In this document: one piece after another, positions 59,248 to 64,000 of the stretch
Numbering within the stretch: position 1 is the first letter of the stretch
Layout of the letters: each line of letters starts with the position of its first letter
Assembly (NCBI GenBank): GCA_022450565.1
Contig: JAKUOP010000008.1
Coordinates: 25,575-89,574, forward strand
Origin: Candidatus Nitrosopelagicus sp.
GTDB lineage: Archaea; Thermoproteota; Nitrososphaeria; Nitrososphaerales; Nitrosopumilaceae
Direction of reading: 5' to 3'
DNA length: 64,000 nucleotides
The notes under the pieces: generated by a model
What the model saw: only the letters and a program-made list of their open reading frames with translations
Told to the model about the DNA's origin: nothing
Database searches by the model: none
Translations under genes and position numbers: made by a program

Positions 59248-59718
59248 ATGGTACTGAATATTGGTGACAAAGCACCAGACTTTGAACTAGTAGATACTGA
59301 ATTAAAATTTAGAAAACTTGATGAATTTGAAGGGAAAAAAGTAGTTATCTCATTTTTTGTGGCAGCCAGTTCTCCAGTATGTGAAGTTGAATTATGTACA
59401 TTCAGGGATAGATGGAATGAAATATCAGAACTTGGTGCGCAGGTGATTGCAATTAGTAATGATGGTCCATTTGCAAACAAGGCATTTGCCGAAAAAAATA
59501 ACTATAATTTTCCAGTCTTGGGTGACTATGAAAGTAAAACCATACGAGACTATGATGTGCTCTTACCAGATTTACTGCATGTAAAAAATTACAACGCTGC
59601 AAAACGTTCAGTGTTCATCTTAGATAGCGACCACAAAATAATTTGGAAGTGGATTGTTGATGACCCATTAAAGGAACCAAATTATGATGAAATTATTCAG
59701 GTTCTAAAATCAAACTAA
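59248..59718 (+). CDS. Peroxiredoxin (PrxQ/Bcp type)
   Basis: 156 residues from the ATG at 59248 (MVLNIGDKAPDFELVD); the ORF track adds four residues from a TTG. The peroxidatic Cys is in VAASSPVCEVELC, with a second Cys five residues on, the PrxQ resolving position; the usual Thr of PxxxTxxC is Ser here. Reduces peroxides in the cytoplasm. Divergent from nuoA and directly abutting the convergent BCCP gene. Confidence 0.92.
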   Translation: MVLNIGDKAPDFELVDTELKFRKLDEFEGKKVVISFFVAASSPVCEVELCTFRDRWNEISELGAQVIAISNDGPFANKAFAEKNNYNFPVLGDYESKTIRDYDVLLPDLLHVKNYNAAKRSVFILDSDHKIIWKWIVDDPLKEPNYDEIIQVLKSN

Positions 59719-60231
59719 CTATTCAATTTCTGCTATAACGTCATTTTTGTTTACAGAATTTCCTTCTTTAATTTTTAAACTCTTAATCTTGCCATCTTTA
59801 TGTGATTTAATTGAAACCTGCATCTTCATTGATTCAAGAACACAAATTATATCGTCCTGCTTAACATCACTACCTTCCTCAACGTTAATCGATACAACTT
59901 TACCGGGAATTTGGCTTCTCAAGTTTAATTGTGCATTTCCAGTCTCTGCACCGCCAGAATTCTTATAGACAATATCATCAAGATGTGTATGCATATTAAT
60001 TGTAATTGATGTACCATCAAGTACAATTTTCATTTCAGCAGTTTGATTTTCAATATATCTTACACTATGAAATTGATTATCTAACACAAACTCCATTTTA
60101 TTAGAATTAATATTTAGAATCTGAAGTTGATGCTCTTTATCTTGAATTTTAATTAGATATTCATCGTTTGAAATTTTCTTAATAACTTCTCCACTAAAGA
60201 TCTCTTCAATATTTTCTACTTTAAAGTCCAT
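59719..60231 (-). CDS. accB: Biotin carboxyl carrier protein of acyl-CoA carboxylase
   Basis: 170 residues ending in a biotinyl domain with the lipoyl/biotin motif CVLESMKMQVSIKSHKDG (Lys of ESMKM is biotinylated). The N-terminal 90 residues form a linking domain. Partner of the biotin carboxylase and carboxyltransferase upstream in the same transcript; 6 bp separate it from the carboxylase. Works in acetyl/propionyl-CoA carboxylation. Confidence 0.94.
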   Translation of the reverse strand: MDFKVENIEEIFSGEVIKKISNDEYLIKIQDKEHQLQILNINSNKMEFVLDNQFHSVRYIENQTAEMKIVLDGTSITINMHTHLDDIVYKNSGGAETGNAQLNLRSQIPGKVVSINVEEGSDVKQDDIICVLESMKMQVSIKSHKDGKIKSLKIKEGNSVNKNDVIAEIE

Positions 60232-60237
60232 TTCTAT

Positions 60238-61722
60238 CTATCCATTAGTTTTCCAATTGGAATTTGTTCCATTTGATGATTGCACTTTACTGTGAAAAAA
60301 TTCAGAATACATGATAGCTGCGGCAGTTGCAGGTAATTGTTTCTCCTTTATTTCGTTTTTAATATCTTCTTTTAGTCTATTTATCATATCATATCTTTTC
60401 AAAAAGTCAGTTGATAACTGACCATTTTTGTATTCATCTGTTTTCAAAATTGTTTTGTAAAGAGGAATTGATGTATCAACACCTTGAATGTAAAAGTCAT
60501 TTAAGGCGTTAAGCATTCTTAATCTTGATTCCTCAAATGTTTGCCCCCATGTACAGAGTTTTGCCATCAAAGAATCATAGAATGGAGATACAGTACATCC
60601 GGGATACAAGTATGTATCACATCTAACATTTGGTCCTGAAGGAATTGTGACGTCTGGAACAGGTCCAGTTGATGGTGCAAAATCTAAGAAAGTATCTTCT
60701 GCGTTAATTCTACATTCAATAGCATATCCATTCATCTTAAGATCACTTTGTTTGAATGGTAATGGTTCGCCATTTGCAATATCTAGTTGAAGTTTAACAA
60801 AGTCTAATCCAGACACCATTTCAGAGATTGGGTGTTCTACCTGAAGTCTAGCATTAATTTCAATGAAGTAGAATTCGCCATTATCTGCTCTTAGAAATTC
60901 TGCAGTTCCTAAGTTAGTATAATCAACAGCTTCTGCTGCTTTGACAACTAATTCGCCTATTTCCTCTCTTTTGGCTTCATCGACTACAGGAGATGGTGTT
61001 TGTTCAATTAGTTTTTGATTTCGTCTTTGAATGGAGCATTCTCTCTCAAAGAGATGTACTGCGTTACCATGATTGTCTCTACACATTTGATATTCAATGT
61101 GTCTTGTTTTTTCTAGGAATTTTTCAACTATAATTGCAGATTTTCCTACTGCTGCAATTGACTCTGCTGTAACTGTTTCATATGCATCCCGTAATTCTTG
61201 ATCAGTATTTACAATTCTAATTCCTCGTCCACCTCCACCATAAACAGACTTTAGCATTACAGGATAGCCAATATCATTTGCAATTTTTTCTGCATCATCA
61301 GCATCTTTCGTTAAATCTGGACTTCCAGGTACTGTTGGAACTTTTGCTTTGAGCATTGCTTCTTTACAACGCATCTTATCTCCGCAAAGATTCATTGAAT
61401 CTGCAGAAGGTCCGATGAAGTTGATTTTGTTCTTTTCACATAATCGTGCAAAGTCATCATTTTCTGAAAGGAAACCATAACCAGGATGTACAGCATCGGT
61501 ACCAGAAGATAACATGACATCAAGGATTTTTTCTTGGTTAAGATAGCTTTTTGCAGGGGCAGCCTCACCAATGTAGTATGATTCTGTAGCATTTTTTACA
61601 TGAAGTGAGTTTCTATCTTCGTCAGAAAATACTGCAACAGTTTTAATTCCTAATGCCTTACATGTTTTAATTACACGTAGTGCAATTTCACCTCTATTAG
61701 CAATTAGTACTTTCTCAATCAT
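60238..61722 (-). CDS. accC: Biotin carboxylase of acyl-CoA carboxylase
   Basis: 494 residues, ATP-grasp. KVLIANRGEIALRVIKTCKALGI at the start, ATP-grasp loop VYGGGGRGIRIV (about 161-172) and EINARLQVEHPISEMVSG. Carboxylates biotin on AccB with bicarbonate. A C-terminal ~40-residue extension follows the core. Middle gene of the carboxylase operon, 6 bp from each neighbour. Confidence 0.96.
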   Translation of the reverse strand: MIEKVLIANRGEIALRVIKTCKALGIKTVAVFSDEDRNSLHVKNATESYYIGEAAPAKSYLNQEKILDVMLSSGTDAVHPGYGFLSENDDFARLCEKNKINFIGPSADSMNLCGDKMRCKEAMLKAKVPTVPGSPDLTKDADDAEKIANDIGYPVMLKSVYGGGGRGIRIVNTDQELRDAYETVTAESIAAVGKSAIIVEKFLEKTRHIEYQMCRDNHGNAVHLFERECSIQRRNQKLIEQTPSPVVDEAKREEIGELVVKAAEAVDYTNLGTAEFLRADNGEFYFIEINARLQVEHPISEMVSGLDFVKLQLDIANGEPLPFKQSDLKMNGYAIECRINAEDTFLDFAPSTGPVPDVTIPSGPNVRCDTYLYPGCTVSPFYDSLMAKLCTWGQTFEESRLRMLNALNDFYIQGVDTSIPLYKTILKTDEYKNGQLSTDFLKRYDMINRLKEDIKNEIKEKQLPATAAAIMYSEFFHSKVQSSNGTNSNWKTNG

Positions 61723-61728
61723 TTTTTC

Positions 61729-63276
61729 TCACAAGTTGATGTTACCGTGTTTACGAGGCAATTGTTTGTCTCGCTTATTAGAGAGCATTTCTAAGGCTTT
61801 AATTAACATTGGGCGCGTTTCTGCAGGATCTATCACAGTATCAATAGTACCGTGTGATGCCGCAACGTATGGATTAGCAAATTTCTCAGTAAATTCGTCA
61901 ACAAGTTGTTTTTTTAGGGCTTCAGGATCATCTGAATTTGCTAATTCTTTTCTATTCATAATTTTCACAGCACCTTCAGAGCCCAAAACTGCAATCTGTG
62001 CAGTTGGCCAAGCATAGTTAATATCTGTTCTCAGATTCTTGCTTCCCATTGCAATGTATGCACCACCATAAGCTTTACCAATTACAATTGTAATTTTTGG
62101 GACAGTAGCCTCACAATAAGAATATAGTAACTTACTACCATGTCGAATTATTCCATTGTGTTCCTGATTAGTACCTGGCATGTAACCCGGTGTATCAACT
62201 AAAGTTATAATTGGAATTCCGTAACTATCACAAAAACGTATGAATCTTGCAGCTTTGTTAGATGAATCAATATCAAGTGCACCTGCAAGATACATTGGTT
62301 GATTTGCAACAATTCCAACTGTTCTTCCATTCATTCTTCCAAAACCAACAACTACATTTTGTGCAAAGAGTTCATGTATCTCAAAGAAATTATTATTATC
62401 AAGAATTGATAAAATAATTGGCTTCATGTCATAAGGTTTTAAGGAGTCTTCAGGTTTCAGATTAATCAAATTATGATCTAATCTGTTTGGATCATCATCG
62501 CTTTTGATTCTTGGAGGTTCTTCGGTACTATTTTGTGGAATGTATGAAAGTAATGTCTTGATATAATCCATGCATTCATATTCATTTTTTGCAACAAAAT
62601 GTGCTACACCACTTTTTGTACCATGAGTCATTGCACCACCTAATTCATCAAATGAAACTTCTTCGCCAAGAACCGTCTTAACAACATCAGGTCCTGTTAC
62701 AAACATTGTTGCAGCCTTGTCAACCATTATTACAAAATCAGTCATTGCAGGAGAATACACCGCACCACCAGCTGATGGACCAATACTTGCAGTAATCTGT
62801 GGTACCACACCTGATGCCAATTCGTTGTGATAGAAAATGTCTGCAAATCCATCAAGGCTCAGAATTCCTTCTTGGATTCGTGCACCACCGGAATCTGCAA
62901 TTCCAACTATAGGACAACCATTCCGTGTTGCATGATCCATTAATTTAGTAATTTTTTTTGCACCCATTTGACTTAGTGTACCGCCAAGAATTGTGAAATC
63001 ATATGCAAATACATAGACCTGACGATTATGGATAGTTCCATATCCACCAACTACACCATCATTGTAAAACTTCTTTTTCTGCATATCATATTCATGATAA
63101 TGATGAGTTGTTAATGCGTCAATTTCAACAAAACTGCCTTCATCAAGCAAAAGATTGATTCTTTCTCTTGCAGTTAATTTGCCCTTATCATGCTGAGCTT
63201 TGATTCTATCCTGACCACCACCTTGTGTGGCGGATTTCTTCTTTTCCAAAAATTCGTTAATTTTGTTAGAATGCAT
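61729..63276 (-). CDS. pccB: Acetyl/propionyl-CoA carboxylase carboxyltransferase subunit
   Basis: 515 residues of the PccB family. ALTTHHYHEYDM, CPIVGIADSGGARIQEG, ASIGPSAGGAVYSPAMTDF and TLVDTPGYMPGTNQEH with GGAYIAMGSKNL are the two crotonase folds forming the acyl-CoA and biotin sites. In archaeal autotrophs this enzyme takes both acetyl- and propionyl-CoA in the 3-hydroxypropionate/4-hydroxybutyrate cycle. First gene of the operon PccB-AccC-AccB; TTAATATATGA about 29 bases upstream is a likely TATA box. Confidence 0.96.
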   Translation of the reverse strand: MHSNKINEFLEKKKSATQGGGQDRIKAQHDKGKLTARERINLLLDEGSFVEIDALTTHHYHEYDMQKKKFYNDGVVGGYGTIHNRQVYVFAYDFTILGGTLSQMGAKKITKLMDHATRNGCPIVGIADSGGARIQEGILSLDGFADIFYHNELASGVVPQITASIGPSAGGAVYSPAMTDFVIMVDKAATMFVTGPDVVKTVLGEEVSFDELGGAMTHGTKSGVAHFVAKNEYECMDYIKTLLSYIPQNSTEEPPRIKSDDDPNRLDHNLINLKPEDSLKPYDMKPIILSILDNNNFFEIHELFAQNVVVGFGRMNGRTVGIVANQPMYLAGALDIDSSNKAARFIRFCDSYGIPIITLVDTPGYMPGTNQEHNGIIRHGSKLLYSYCEATVPKITIVIGKAYGGAYIAMGSKNLRTDINYAWPTAQIAVLGSEGAVKIMNRKELANSDDPEALKKQLVDEFTEKFANPYVAASHGTIDTVIDPAETRPMLIKALEMLSNKRDKQLPRKHGNINL

Positions 63277-63300
63277 TCCCGCGAATTAAATTTAGTTCAA

Positions 63301-63311
63301 TCATATATTAA
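63301..63311 (-). promoter_or_regulatory. TATA box of the acyl-CoA carboxylase operon
   Basis: Reverse-strand TTAATATATGA is centred about 29 bases before the pccB ATG at 63276; gives a leaderless or near-leaderless mRNA. Confidence 0.55.
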
Positions 63312-63312
63312 T

Positions 63313-63627
63313 TTAGGGAATGTTGAGTAGTGAAAATTTCTTTTTAACCGATTTTTGATACAGGTCAAAAGTGCCTCCTTTCTGCTCGCATTTTTTACAA
63401 ATACATAATTGAGATACTGTAGAACGATCGCAGTCTTCCTGAAACTCACATGTAGGGCAACCAGCAGATCTGCCGCATATTATGCAATCAAGTTCGTCTA
63501 TTTCAGCACATTTTTCATGTTTGACTCCTAATCCTTTAGACCACAAACCGATCTCATTTACTTTGATTTTTTCTTTACATACAATACATGTTCCATCAAA
63601 TTTCATGGAAATTTTTATCCAGCTCAT
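63313..63627 (-). CDS. Cys-rich zinc-finger-like hypothetical protein
   Basis: 104 residues with Cys pairs CIVC, CIIC, CPTCEFQEDC and CICKKC, enough for two or three zinc sites of ribbon type. Not a family I recognise; probably a DNA/RNA or protein adaptor. Its ATG overlaps the stop of the replication factor C large subunit by 4 bp, so it is transcribed with that gene and may work in replication. Confidence 0.6.
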   Translation of the reverse strand: MSWIKISMKFDGTCIVCKEKIKVNEIGLWSKGLGVKHEKCAEIDELDCIICGRSAGCPTCEFQEDCDRSTVSQLCICKKCEQKGGTFDLYQKSVKKKFSLLNIP

Positions 63628-64000
63628 TCTAAAAGTTCAATCTCCTTTTCTATTAATTCGTCAAATGATTCATCAAGTTCTAAATCCAAAGAATCATTTT
63701 TCATACAAAATAATATGTATGGAAGATACAGTGTTGAAAATGTACTGGATGACACGTGCATTTTTTTTGCAAGTAATTTAGTAATTGATTTAATTTTTGA
63801 ACCATCCCAGCGCAATCTATTGAGTAATGGCCATGATAGATTATACTGAGAGTATCTAACTCCGGAATTATTGGTGTATAATCCCAAAAGTATGGAATCT
63901 AGATAACGCAATAAACGCCACTGCTGTGTTTTCATAATTCTTCCATAAAGAATGTCTGCTTCTGAAATAATTGATAAGAACTTCTCCAGATCATTTGCTG
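63624..64000 (-). CDS. rfcL: Replication factor C large subunit, C-terminal fragment (5' end outside window)
   Basis: The frame is open to the window edge and reads NDLEKFLSIISEADILYGRIMKTQQWRLLRYLDS before the ORF-track ATG at 63935, so that ATG is internal. EADILYGR...TQQWRLLRYLDSILLGLY matches the helical collar of the archaeal clamp-loader large subunit, then the C-terminus shortens to an acidic tail with DLELDESFDELIEKEIE. Archaeal RfcL usually ends with a basic PIP-like motif; none is evident here. Loads PCNA on DNA. Confidence 0.85.
   Translation of the reverse strand, partial: ANDLEKFLSIISEADILYGRIMKTQQWRLLRYLDSILLGLYTNNSGVRYSQYNLSWPLLNRLRWDGSKIKSITKLLAKKMHVSSSTFSTLYLPYILFCMKNDSLDLELDESFDELIEKEIELLE

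Noticed and set aside
58761-59480. 239-residue version of NuoA from the ORF track
   Set aside because: Its first 113 codons are antisense to the peroxiredoxin gene and low in NuoA similarity; a TTG at 59141 gives the normal length.

Overview
The window is a gene-dense, AT-rich archaeal chromosome segment. Archaeal/eukaryal-type information genes (TFB, Spt5, ABCE1, SRP54/SRP19, Gar1, aIF5A, S24e, S27ae, L19e, L30e, L32e, archaeal AlaRS and LeuRS) sit next to an 11-subunit Nuo cluster without NuoEFG and an archaeal acetyl/propionyl-CoA carboxylase operon. Together with ScpA/ScpB and the overall gene content this fits a Nitrosopumilus-like ammonia-oxidising thaumarchaeon (Nitrososphaerota). That assignment rests on family recognition; no rRNA large enough to place it and no amo gene is in view. 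No insertion sequence, prophage, CRISPR array or clear island is visible, and no stretch over 300 bases is free of genes.

Layout. 1-8.8 kb: a 23S methyltransferase (cut by the window edge) with a TFE-beta-like factor, a stand-alone OLD-like ATPase, a GalT-like protein, ApgM, DUF309, then S24e-S27ae. 8.1-12.6 kb, minus strand: aIF5A, Dph6, SRP54, a Pus10 homologue with a degraded active site, and an HExxH protein. 13.3-18.8 kb: intron-containing tRNA-Tyr, an alcohol dehydrogenase, ScpA-ScpB, then S8e-SRP19-Gar1-TFB and a lone SufC. 18.8-30 kb: superoxide dismutase, an S8 protease, PEP carboxykinase, L32e-L19e, Ogt-DtdA, SecE-Spt5-L11, L1-L10, and a detached L12. 30-38 kb: AlaRS-LeuRS, a geranylgeranyl-reductase-like flavoprotein, tRNA-Gln. 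38-46.7 kb: L30e-NusA-S12-S7 (minus), a tiny C2H2 zinc-finger gene, a separate 5S rRNA, ABCE1-Trm5, RimI, an M50 protease, a LarA-like protein, PyrE. 46.7-64 kb: tRNA(CAT) with a probable C/D box sRNA, a TenA-like protein, tRNA-Glu, GGPP synthase, nuoABCDHIJKMLN, a peroxiredoxin, BCCP-biotin carboxylase-carboxyltransferase (CO2 fixation in the 3-hydroxypropionate/4-hydroxybutyrate cycle), and the C-terminus of the RFC large subunit at the edge.

Main points of interest: (1) a tRNA(CAT) whose elbow lacks both G18 and T54-psi55 (A18, A54, G55), in the same window as a Pus10 homologue that has lost the catalytic motif residues and a Trm5 with an altered NLP motif and no D1 domain; (2) a well-formed C/D box sRNA candidate just downstream of that tRNA; (3) convergent genes packed so tightly that six pairs share a 4-bp stop overlap, with T-tract terminators of ribosomal genes apparently lying inside the lysine codons of the opposing gene; (4) in-frame 18-30 bp minisatellites in four unrelated genes; (5) a 42-residue C2H2 protein missed by the ORF track. 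I found no convincing multi-gene defence or otherwise undescribed system; the tRNA-elbow/modification theme is the strongest candidate for new biology.
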